The notes under the pieces: generated by a model
What the model saw: only the letters and a program-made list of their open reading frames with translations
What the model was told of the DNA's origin: nothing
The model's database searches: none
Assembly (NCBI GenBank): GCA_031254675.1
Contig: JAIRTV010000134.1
Location: 1-7,684, forward strand
Direction: 5' to 3'
Length of the DNA stretch: 7,684 nt
From: Planctomycetaceae bacterium
GTDB lineage: Bacteria > Planctomycetota > Planctomycetia > Pirellulales > Thermoguttaceae
Part shown: positions 1 through 5,372 of the stretch, one piece after another
How positions within the stretch are numbered: the first letter of the stretch is position 1
Layout: the number at the start of each line of letters is the position of its first letter
Made by a program: the position numbers and the translations under genes

Positions 1-53
1 TTGGAAACATCAATACCGATAATGGATTGATAGGGTTGAGTTTTTGAGTTCAT
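1..53 (-). CDS. IS110-family transposase, N-terminal fragment (runs off the window)
   Basis: Reading from the ATG at 53-51 to the window edge gives MNSKTQPYQSIIGIDVS followed by a partial codon beginning AA. The phrase IIGIDVS(K) is the hallmark opening of IS110-family transposases: a beta strand carrying the first acidic residue (Asp15 here) of the RuvC-like DEDD catalytic domain. From family knowledge, the enzyme cuts and rejoins DNA with the RuvC-like domain and a C-terminal serine-containing domain, guided by a bridge RNA. Only 17 residues are visible, so the rest of the active site cannot be checked. No clear Shine-Dalgarno site precedes the ATG; the nearest purine-rich run (AAAAGAGA) is more than 20 bases upstream. 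The short length limits certainty, but the motif combined with the structured noncoding region upstream makes a chance match unlikely. Confidence 0.72.
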   Translation of the reverse strand, partial: MNSKTQPYQSIIGIDVS

Positions 54-83
54 GTGATTACAATAATGGTAAATGTCTCTTTT

Positions 84-225
84 AGGATGAAAAAACTCAT
101 CCTTGCTATTCGCGGTCAAGTTGTTAGGAATGCCGCTTGCAACTGTACGAGTTACAAATATCGTGTCGTGGGCTACATGCTGTGTACCGTTCTTCGGAAC
201 AAGGGGCAATCGTAGTCCCACGACC
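84..225 (-). ncRNA. candidate IS110 bridge RNA in the element's left end
   Basis: This noncoding stretch lies between a TATAAT box and the transposase start. Read on the minus strand, GTCGTGGG (224-217) pairs with CCCACGAC (172-165). The stem continues past a bulged A (216) with CTAC (215-212) against GTAG (176-173). It encloses an internal loop (210-201 and 188-178) capped by GTTC-CGAA-GAAC (200-189). Downstream, GCGG (136-133) pairs with CCGC (115-112) around a 17-nt loop. Last, AGGATGA (103-97) pairs with TCATCCT (90-84). A stem, large internal loop and terminal hairpin, followed by a second looped domain, is the known architecture of target- and donor-binding loops. The first domain would be the target-binding loop. 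Ends are inferred: the start from the -10 box, the stop from the last hairpin; the true 3' end may run closer to the transposase ATG. Guide assignments are not established. Confidence 0.6.
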
Positions 226-231
226 GTTTAT

Positions 232-237
232 ATTATA
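232..237 (-). promoter_or_regulatory. -10 box (TATAAT) for the bridge RNA
   Basis: A perfect TATAAT lies 7 bases before the presumed bridge RNA start at about 225. At 17-bp spacing the -35 position (260-255) reads TAAAAA, a poor match. In the IS110 member IS621, joining the two ends of the excised circle supplies a -35 from the right end and so builds a strong promoter. A perfect -10 lacking a -35 at the element edge fits that pattern (inference). Confidence 0.5.
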
Positions 238-253
238 GGTTACATTTTAACTC

Positions 254-299
254 ATTTTTATTGAATTTTGCCGCTTAAGCGGCAAAATTCAATAAAAAT
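254..299. repeat. perfect 46-bp palindrome with 23-bp arms and no spacer
   Basis: Every base from 254 to 276 pairs with 299 to 277. The centre is GCCGCTTAAGCGGC, flanked by AAAATTCAATAAAAAT on the right and its complement on the left. As an RNA it would form a long hairpin in either direction. The stem ends in paired A/T runs, and no extra T run follows it, so it is not a textbook intrinsic terminator, although a bidirectional stop remains possible. It touches the likely left end of the IS110 element, and elements of this family often insert at palindromic REP-like sites. Confidence 0.85.
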
Positions 300-602
300 A
301 CTCAAACAATATAAACATACAAGAATTGCCTAACGGCAATGCAACCGTGGATGAAAATCCTTCGGCGAAAGGTTGCCCACCTGAAAGAACGGCAGAAGAA
401 ATACGCCGGAAAAGAATCACAATTCCCTTATGAAAGTGTCGTATTTTCAGAGTATTTTGACGTAAAAAAATGTATTGTGTGTTGAACGGAATCAAAGTAT
501 AATCTGGAACATCATTTGTTTTTCGTACTTTAACAACATAGTTTAACGATTCGGCTTTATTCAAAATAGATGTTGGCGATTGGCGACAATTTCACTGAAT
601 TA
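300..602. other. intergenic stretch without a credible gene; small hairpins
   Basis: No convincing coding sequence lies between the palindrome and the transporter. ATTGCC-TAAC-GGCAAT (325-340) is a 6-bp hairpin. It is followed by GCAACC (341-346), which can pair with GGTTGC (371-376) around an inner GGAT-GAAA-ATCC hairpin (349-360) with a GNRA-type loop. Bases 361-382 belong to a dispersed repeat also seen at 2225-2277. The rest, 383-602, is AT-rich with no structure I could assign. Confidence 0.55.
361..382 (+). repeat. dispersed intergenic repeat, copy 1
   Basis: Bases 361-376 are the exact reverse complement of GCAACCTTTCGCCGAA at 2225-2240. The 17-mer at 366-382, ending TTGCCCACCT, matches 14 of 17 bases with each of 2237-2253 and 2261-2277. 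Three related copies in 2.3 kb of mainly intergenic DNA suggest a genome-wide repeat family. Confidence 0.55.
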
Positions 603-631
603 TTGTCATTTTCTTGAAGTGTTTTTTTATT
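603..631 (+). promoter_or_regulatory. possible sigma-70-like promoter for the MFS transporter
   Basis: TTGTCA (603-608, 5 of 6 to the -35 consensus) is followed after 17 bp by TTTATT (626-631, 4 of 6 to the -10). This would give a leader of about 48 nt before the ATG at 686. It is a consensus match only, in AT-rich DNA where such matches are common. Confidence 0.28.
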
Positions 632-685
632 GTTCCCTGAAGCGGAATTTTAGTCACAATCATTTTTTAACCGGAACAACGTATT

Positions 686-2149
686 ATGTCTCGTTCAACC
701 AATCCTGATCATGTTTCTGTTGCTTGGTATCGTGAAATGAACACGTATCATTGGATTGTTTTTGTGGTTTGTTCACTTGGTTGGGCGTTTGATTGTTTGG
801 ATCAACATCTTTTTACGTATGTTCGTGCTTCTGCGCTTGGCGAATTGATGTCTCTTGACAGCGCTTCCGATCACGCAATCCAATACGCCACCTTAGCAAC
901 CTCCATCATGATGCTCGGTTGGGCAACCGGCGGAATTATCTTCGGTATTATCGGCGACAAATTCGGACGCGCCCGAACAATGGTGTTTACTATCCTGATT
1001 TACAGTCTTCTAACCGGTTTAAGTGCGTTTTCGGTGACGGTTTGGGATTTTATGTTGATTCGGTTTCTTGCCGGAATTGGTATTGGTGGGCAATTTGCAG
1101 TAGGGGCGTCGTTGCTTGCCGAATCAATGCCGCCAAACGCCCGTCCTTATGTTCTTGGCATTATGCAAGTTCTCTCGGCAATCGGCAACATCGGAGCGGC
1201 ATTGATTGCCATGCTTTTCACCGAAATGGAAGCAATGCATTTGTTACCGATGAGCGGTTGGCGTTGTATTTTCTTGTTCGGTTCTGTACCGGCGGTTCTT
1301 GCTTATTTTATTGTGCGGTATTTGCACGAACCGGAATCGTGGAAAAAATCAATCGAACTGGGACGAAAAAATGCCGGTTCGATTAAAGAGTTGTTTACGG
1401 ATCCGATGTTACGCAAACATGTTTTACTTGGAATGATTCTTGCGGCAACAGGAGTGATTGGGGCGTGGGGTATTGGGTTGTTCAGCCTGGAACTTTCACG
1501 CAAAGTCGTCGAAAATGTCGCTTCGCAATCAGCAGAATTTCAACAAGCCCGCCAATCTGTTCTCGACAAACACGGAATCAAAGAAAATATTGCGATTACG
1601 CCGGAAATACAATCAGAGATTGACTCCGCAACCAGAGTCTCCACAAAAACGGTTGCCGACCGCTGGGCTGCCCGCAACCTCTTAATCTACAACGTGGGAG
1701 CGATGGCAGGAATGTACGGTTTTACATTGGGGGCGGTTTATTGGGGACGCCGAATGACTTTTACGATATTTATGATTGGTTGTATTCTGTTCACATCGGC
1801 AACATTTTTGTTTATGAATTCGCCGTTGACGCAATTATTGTTGGTTCCGCCGATGGGGTTCTTTTTGATGTCCATGTTTGGCGGTTACACAATTTATTTT
1901 CCAGAACTATTTCCAACACGGTTGCGAAGTACGGGAGTTTCCTTTTGTTACAATGTTGGTCGTTATATTGCGGCTTGTGGTCCGTTGGCGTTGGGTGGTT
2001 TAACCGCTCTGTTCGCCAACTTCGCCACACCGGAAGATTCAACTTTGCCATTGCGTTACGCCGGTGTGACGATGTGTTCTGTTTTTATTCTGGGAATGAT
2101 CGTGATCTGGTTTTTGCCGGAAACCAAAGGCAAACCATTGCCGGAATAA
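686..2149 (+). CDS. major facilitator superfamily transporter (sugar/organic-acid porter-like)
   Basis: A 487-residue inner-membrane transporter with about 12 predicted helices. The loop after helix 2 carries the MFS signature GDKFGRARTM (residues 90-99). Helix 1 has the FDCLD acidic pair (35-39), typical of the branch containing proton-coupled sugar and aromatic/organic-acid symporters. Residues 126-149 contain RFLAGIGIGGQ and a membrane-embedded Glu in LLAES. EPESW (215-219) ends the first half. PELFPTRLRSTG (406-417) and the ending PETKGKPLPE (478-487) are typical of sugar-porter and metabolite-symporter families. Unusually, a hydrophilic stretch of about 60 residues (271-330) separates helices 7 and 8. 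The ATG at 686 directly precedes the N-terminal segment; only a weak GGA lies upstream. The substrate cannot be read from sequence, and neither neighbour gives a clue. Proton-coupled uptake of a small organic molecule is the likeliest role. Confidence 0.9.
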   Translation: MSRSTNPDHVSVAWYREMNTYHWIVFVVCSLGWAFDCLDQHLFTYVRASALGELMSLDSASDHAIQYATLATSIMMLGWATGGIIFGIIGDKFGRARTMVFTILIYSLLTGLSAFSVTVWDFMLIRFLAGIGIGGQFAVGASLLAESMPPNARPYVLGIMQVLSAIGNIGAALIAMLFTEMEAMHLLPMSGWRCIFLFGSVPAVLAYFIVRYLHEPESWKKSIELGRKNAGSIKELFTDPMLRKHVLLGMILAATGVIGAWGIGLFSLELSRKVVENVASQSAEFQQARQSVLDKHGIKENIAITPEIQSEIDSATRVSTKTVADRWAARNLLIYNVGAMAGMYGFTLGAVYWGRRMTFTIFMIGCILFTSATFLFMNSPLTQLLLVPPMGFFLMSMFGGYTIYFPELFPTRLRSTGVSFCYNVGRYIAACGPLALGGLTALFANFATPEDSTLPLRYAGVTMCSVFILGMIVIWFLPETKGKPLPE

Positions 2150-2224
2150 TCAAATCGTTTCGGATTCTAAAACGGAATGTTCCTAGTGTTCGTGACTGGC
2201 TGTTCCTTTCAGCAAACAAAATGA

Positions 2225-2277
2225 GCAACCTTTCGCCGAAAGATCGTCCACCTTGATCACCAAAACATTGCCCACCT
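2225..2277 (-). repeat. dispersed intergenic repeat, copies 2 and 3 in tandem
   Basis: GCAACCTTTCGCCGAA (2225-2240) is the exact inverse of 361-376. CTTTCG-C-CGAAAG (2230-2242) is itself palindromic. Two versions of a 17-mer ending in CCACCT lie at 2237-2253 and 2261-2277, 24 bp apart in register. They follow the transporter stop codon by about 75 bases, so they could form hairpins in its 3' untranslated region, but no T run follows to suggest a terminator. Confidence 0.5.
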
Positions 2278-2363
2278 CGTTTACTTCAATTAGTACACCA
2301 ATCAATCAACGTTATAAAAATTCCACGAAAATATTACAAAAACTCTACGCAATACTTACAAAC

Positions 2364-2391
2364 TTGATACAAAATCACCAATAATCATAAC
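2364..2391 (+). promoter_or_regulatory. possible promoter for epmA
   Basis: TTGATA (2364-2369, 5 of 6 to the -35 consensus) and CATAAC (2386-2391, 4 of 6) are separated by 16 bp. They would give a very short leader before the ATG at 2408, where no Shine-Dalgarno site is visible. The match is weak in AT-rich sequence. Confidence 0.22.
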
Positions 2392-2407
2392 AAGATTTTA
2401 TAATTTT

Positions 2408-3370
2408 ATGTTGCAATTTGAAAATATTCAGTATCGGTCGGAACAACTCTACCGGATTCGCAATTTTTTTAGGGAACGGAATTTTGTTGAGGTTCAAACG
2501 CCGGTGCTTTCGGCAGACACGATTGTTGATTTGCACGTCGAACCGATTGCTGTTACGGATTCTTCGTTGCCGCAAACGCCGCATGGTGATCAAACGTATT
2601 ATCTTCGTACGTCGCCGGAATTTGCCATGAAACGACTTCTGAGTTCCGGAATGGAAGCGATTTACGAAATTGGGACGGTGTTTCGAAAAAATGATCGAGG
2701 ACAATTTCACAATGTCGAATTTACAATGCTCGAATGGTATCGAGTTGGCGATCATTATCGTGCCGGTATGGAACTTTTAGCGGAATTGATTCGGTTTATT
2801 GATAATACGTTACCGGAAATAGTTTATTGTTCTTTTCATGATGTTTTCGAGAAATACACCGGAGCCAATCCTCATCGGGTTACGGCGGTTGAGTGTCGTC
2901 AAATTGCGGTACAGAAAAATCTTCCCTATCCTGATTCGTTGACGGAAACGGAAGATTGGATTGACTTATTGTTTTCGGAATTGGTTCAACCGAATCTTCA
3001 ATCGGTGATTGTGTACGATTTTCCGGCAGCACAATCCCAGTTGGCGCAAACACGAGCAACTTCCGACTCTTTGGGAACAATTACCGTAAGTGAACGGTAT
3101 GAACTATTTTTGAACGGAATTGAAATCGCCAATGGTTATCACGAATTGCGGGACGCAACCGAACTTCGCCAACGTTTTCGCGAAAATCTTCGGCGGCGTC
3201 TTGCGAACAATCGTCCGATGTTGCCCGTCGAAAGCCGATTGCTGACAGCGATGGAATCGGGATTTCCAGAATCTTGCGGTACAGCTCTTGGAATTGATCG
3301 TTTATTGATGGTATTGCTCCAAACCAATTCCATTGACGACGTTTTGCCTTTTCCCATCGAAATCTGCTAG
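2408..3370 (+). CDS. epmA: elongation factor P--(R)-beta-lysine ligase (EpmA/PoxA/GenX)
   Basis: A 320-residue stand-alone class II lysyl-tRNA-synthetase-like catalytic core without the anticodon-binding domain, matching EpmA in length (about 325 in E. coli). From family knowledge, it activates (R)-beta-lysine with ATP and attaches it to a conserved lysine of elongation factor P, helping ribosomes through proline runs; it acts in the cytoplasm. Motif 1 is at 20-35 (FFRERNFVEVQTPVLS). Motif 2 is at 92-111, from FRKNDRGQFHN through EFTMLEWYR. NGIEIANGYHEL lies at 236-247, and motif 3 is GTALGIDRLLMVL (291-303). TSPEFAMKRLL (68-78) is typical of EpmA. Against E. coli the N-terminus is about 15 residues shorter. 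The upstream frame stays open but offers no ATG, so 2408 is the best start. EF-P and the mutase EpmB are not in the window. A true lysyl-tRNA synthetase is excluded by length and the missing N-terminal domain. Confidence 0.92.
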   Translation: MLQFENIQYRSEQLYRIRNFFRERNFVEVQTPVLSADTIVDLHVEPIAVTDSSLPQTPHGDQTYYLRTSPEFAMKRLLSSGMEAIYEIGTVFRKNDRGQFHNVEFTMLEWYRVGDHYRAGMELLAELIRFIDNTLPEIVYCSFHDVFEKYTGANPHRVTAVECRQIAVQKNLPYPDSLTETEDWIDLLFSELVQPNLQSVIVYDFPAAQSQLAQTRATSDSLGTITVSERYELFLNGIEIANGYHELRDATELRQRFRENLRRRLANNRPMLPVESRLLTAMESGFPESCGTALGIDRLLMVLLQTNSIDDVLPFPIEIC

Positions 3371-3400
3371 AAAAGTTCCAGATTGTTTCGAACCAACACA

Positions 3401-3417
3401 ATGTTTCGGCAAAACAT
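3401..3417. terminator. small hairpin between convergent genes, possible bidirectional terminator
   Basis: ATGTTT-CGGCA-AAACAT is a 6-bp stem with a 5-base loop in the 97-bp gap between the converging ends of epmA and the oxidoreductase. The position suits a shared terminator, but the stem is AT-rich and no clean T run follows. Its sequence resembles the longer palindrome at 7527-7553, so it may instead be a degenerate copy of that repeat. Confidence 0.3.
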
Positions 3418-3467
3418 CGCCTATTTTATGGTTGCAAAAGTCCAATAAAATATTACGACAATAATCA

Positions 3468-5258
3468 CTAAACAGAATAAATCGGTTTATTCAAATCCGG
3501 TTTACCATTGGGGTCGTTTAAGATATCGGTTTCCGGCGTCGCGTCGTCGAACGGATCAAACCATTTTTCATCAAACGTAACACTTTTGCCTTCGTCAGCG
3601 GCAATATTTGTTACGAGCGCGATTACCGAATCAACCAACGCCACTTTCGGATTGCAACGCGGTTGCAACATTGGCTCGGCATTGTTCGGGTTTGGATTTG
3701 GATTCGCCCGAATACACCACGCCCAATGCTCCAACTCTTCCGCATAACCCCGACTGACTTCCACTTTAACGGGACCATCAACCGCTTTTTGAGCGGGACC
3801 ACTCGACTGCGTGTCCAACGCCGCACTTTCCGATTTTGACGAAACCTTGCTCGCCGAATCACCACTACGGAACAATTGCGAATCACTTTCCGTTTCCAAA
3901 ACCAATGTCCCATCCGTTCCGTAAACAATTTCACCATAACCACCAAAACCGTTACCGTTAATTGTTGAATATTGAACACAAATTTTCCGTTTTCGTCCAG
4001 CCGGAGTTTTATCGTTGTAATCCGGTGCGGGAAATTCAACCAATGTAGTAATATGATCGTTTGCTTCGCGGTCAAGTTGGAAAATGTTACGGTTTGCCGA
4101 AACATGAACCTTGAGCGGATGAACCTTTTCTCCACGAGGAGCAGAACTACCAATTTGATCAAGATAATAATCACGATTTGCCGCAAGAAAAATGCTTGCG
4201 GCATCGAGTTGGTGCGAACCGAGTTCGACCATCAAACCGCCACCGGTACGCCGCCAAAGTCGCCAACGTAACAATTCTTCAGCAGCAGGGCGTTCATATT
4301 TTTCACCGCTTCCCTCAAACACGTCGTCTTCGTAACCATAATCCTTTGCCGATTTAAGTTCCAACCCAAGATACGATCCTCCGTTTGCCAAAACATAGTC
4401 GGCAATTTGGGCTTCCTTCAACGCCACTTTTTTTGACCATTCTTCAATAGCAGAACCACGAGCGTTGTTTAATTCACGTTTCCAAGCCCGAAGTTCGTTT
4501 TCGAGTCTTGCCGCCTGCAAATCAGTCGGCTTAATTTCTTTCGGCATCGGCATCTGCCAACTATCACCGCCAGGCGAATTGTTCCGATGCCATTGAGCGC
4601 GAATGTAATGAATATTACCAAGTAATCCACGACGAATTTGATCAACCGCATCCTGATACAAAATATTGTAATGACGTTGATGACCCGTCGCCAAATGTTT
4701 ACGAGTTTCAGCGGCGGTTCGTGCCATTTCCTTGCAGTTGGCAACACTGTGTCCCATTAGTTTTTCGGTCAGAACATGCAACCCCTGACGCATCGCATAC
4801 ACCGCCGCAGGAGCATGCAAATGTAACGGCAAACCAATAATAATCGCTTCAAGACCGTCTCGTTTCGCATTTTTTATCAATTCCCGATAATCAGTGTAAA
4901 CCCTCACATGTTTCCGTGCTTCGTGTTCCGTTTTCCAATTGTAAACGGACAAAAGACCTTTTCGAGCCTTAAGCGCAACCGGTGAAGAAACGTCACCATA
5001 AAACGCACGATATTGGTTGTAAGGTCGGATGTCGGCAATAGATTTAACCTCAATATATTCGGGATTGATGGCACCAAGAAGGACTTGTCCCTCGTCTCCG
5101 GTGCCGACAACACCAACACGAATCGGATGACCATGTGTGGCGTTGTAACCAACATAAAACGCTCCAGCACTCACCGCCGGAACTGTTGCCGCCAGCACTC
5201 CGCCTTTAAGAAAATCACGCCGCGAACAATCACAATTAGAAGATGTTGTTTCTGTCAT
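3468..5258 (-). CDS. Tat-exported Gfo/Idh/MocA-family oxidoreductase
   Basis: A 596-residue NAD(P)-dependent sugar-dehydrogenase-like protein. The N-terminus has a twin-arginine signal, CSRRDFLKGG (11-20), then a hydrophobic stretch to about residue 38, so it is probably exported folded with its cofactor. A Rossmann dinucleotide site, VGVVGTGDEG (48-57), follows. EKLMGHS (165-171) replaces the usual EKP of the family, and GHQRHY (192-197) comes next. GGGLMVELGSHQLDAAS (339-355) is the substrate-side helix with the conserved Asp/His region. Relatives are usually 350-450 residues. The excess comes from a charged helical insertion (about 235-330) and a Ser-rich segment (457-490). A short Asn-Pro repeat (519-525) sits near the end. 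Substrate unknown; planctomycetes carry many such paralogues, thought to act on polysaccharide-derived sugars. The start at 5258 is set by the Tat signal; no Shine-Dalgarno site is visible. Confidence 0.9.
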   Translation of the reverse strand: MTETTSSNCDCSRRDFLKGGVLAATVPAVSAGAFYVGYNATHGHPIRVGVVGTGDEGQVLLGAINPEYIEVKSIADIRPYNQYRAFYGDVSSPVALKARKGLLSVYNWKTEHEARKHVRVYTDYRELIKNAKRDGLEAIIIGLPLHLHAPAAVYAMRQGLHVLTEKLMGHSVANCKEMARTAAETRKHLATGHQRHYNILYQDAVDQIRRGLLGNIHYIRAQWHRNNSPGGDSWQMPMPKEIKPTDLQAARLENELRAWKRELNNARGSAIEEWSKKVALKEAQIADYVLANGGSYLGLELKSAKDYGYEDDVFEGSGEKYERPAAEELLRWRLWRRTGGGLMVELGSHQLDAASIFLAANRDYYLDQIGSSAPRGEKVHPLKVHVSANRNIFQLDREANDHITTLVEFPAPDYNDKTPAGRKRKICVQYSTINGNGFGGYGEIVYGTDGTLVLETESDSQLFRSGDSASKVSSKSESAALDTQSSGPAQKAVDGPVKVEVSRGYAEELEHWAWCIRANPNPNPNNAEPMLQPRCNPKVALVDSVIALVTNIAADEGKSVTFDEKWFDPFDDATPETDILNDPNGKPDLNKPIYSV

Positions 5259-5267
5259 CGTATAAAC

Positions 5268-5280
5268 GCCGGTGTCCGGC
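5268..5280 (-). other. GC-rich hairpin just before the oxidoreductase start
   Basis: GCCGG-ACA-CCGGC forms a 5-bp stem with a 3-base loop, ending 9 bases before the ATG at 5258. It could affect ribosome access or be an operator half-site pair; no family is recognised. Confidence 0.3.
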
Positions 5281-5281
5281 T

Positions 5282-5310
5282 ATGTTAAAGTACGTTAAAA
5301 GGATAATCAA
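5282..5310 (-). promoter_or_regulatory. possible promoter of the Gfo/Idh/MocA gene
   Basis: On the minus strand, TTGATT (5310-5305) and TAACAT (5287-5282) each match 4 of 6 consensus bases and are 17 bp apart. The predicted start would be near 5275, giving a leader of under 20 nt, consistent with the missing Shine-Dalgarno site. If real, this gene is not wholly dependent on transcription from the upstream nuclease-like gene. Confidence 0.28.
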
Positions 5311-5372
5311 AAATATTTATACTCAATCATCTTACTCGAAAGAACAATCTTGTTAAGATAATTGAACTACTA

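Larger units (their letters stand above)
1..253 (-). mobile_element. IS110-family insertion sequence, left end only (partial)
   Basis: The start of an IS110-type element lies at the window edge. It comprises the transposase 5' end (53 to 1) and the noncoding left end upstream of it. IS110 elements lack terminal inverted repeats, and none is seen here. In the IS110 group, as opposed to IS1111, the left end encodes a bridge RNA that guides recombination, and the noncoding 54-240 stretch folds accordingly. The outer boundary is not sharp. I place it near 253 because a TATAAT box lies at 237-232 and an independent perfect palindrome starts at 254, but the boundary could be off by tens of bases. 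Most of the transposase and the right end lie outside the window, so completeness and activity cannot be judged. Confidence 0.72.

Noticed and set aside
87..215. 42-codon plus-strand frame starting at ATG 87
   Set aside because: It runs antisense through the candidate bridge RNA, and its sequence is better explained by the RNA stems; no protein family is recognised.
165..224. Cloverleaf-like outer stem of about 8 bp resembling a tRNA acceptor
   Set aside because: There is no T-loop TTCRA motif, anticodon arm or CCA end. The internal loop with a tetraloop hairpin fits an IS110 bridge RNA better.
289..564. 91-codon minus-strand reading frame in the gene-poor region left of the transporter
   Set aside because: It begins with TTG, has no Shine-Dalgarno site, runs through the dispersed repeat and into the palindrome, and resembles no family I recognise.
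2155..2175. CGTTT/AAACG hairpin as terminator of the transporter gene
   Set aside because: Only 5 weak base pairs with a 9-base loop and no T run following.
1741..2256. 171-codon plus-strand frame overlapping the transporter end
   Set aside because: It is a shadow of the MFS gene in another frame; the translation lacks a recognisable fold, and the MFS motifs are all in the other frame.
5345..5364. CAATCTT...AAGATAATTG hairpin as terminator after the nuclease-like gene
   Set aside because: The stem is AT-rich and bulged with no T run; not distinguishable from background.
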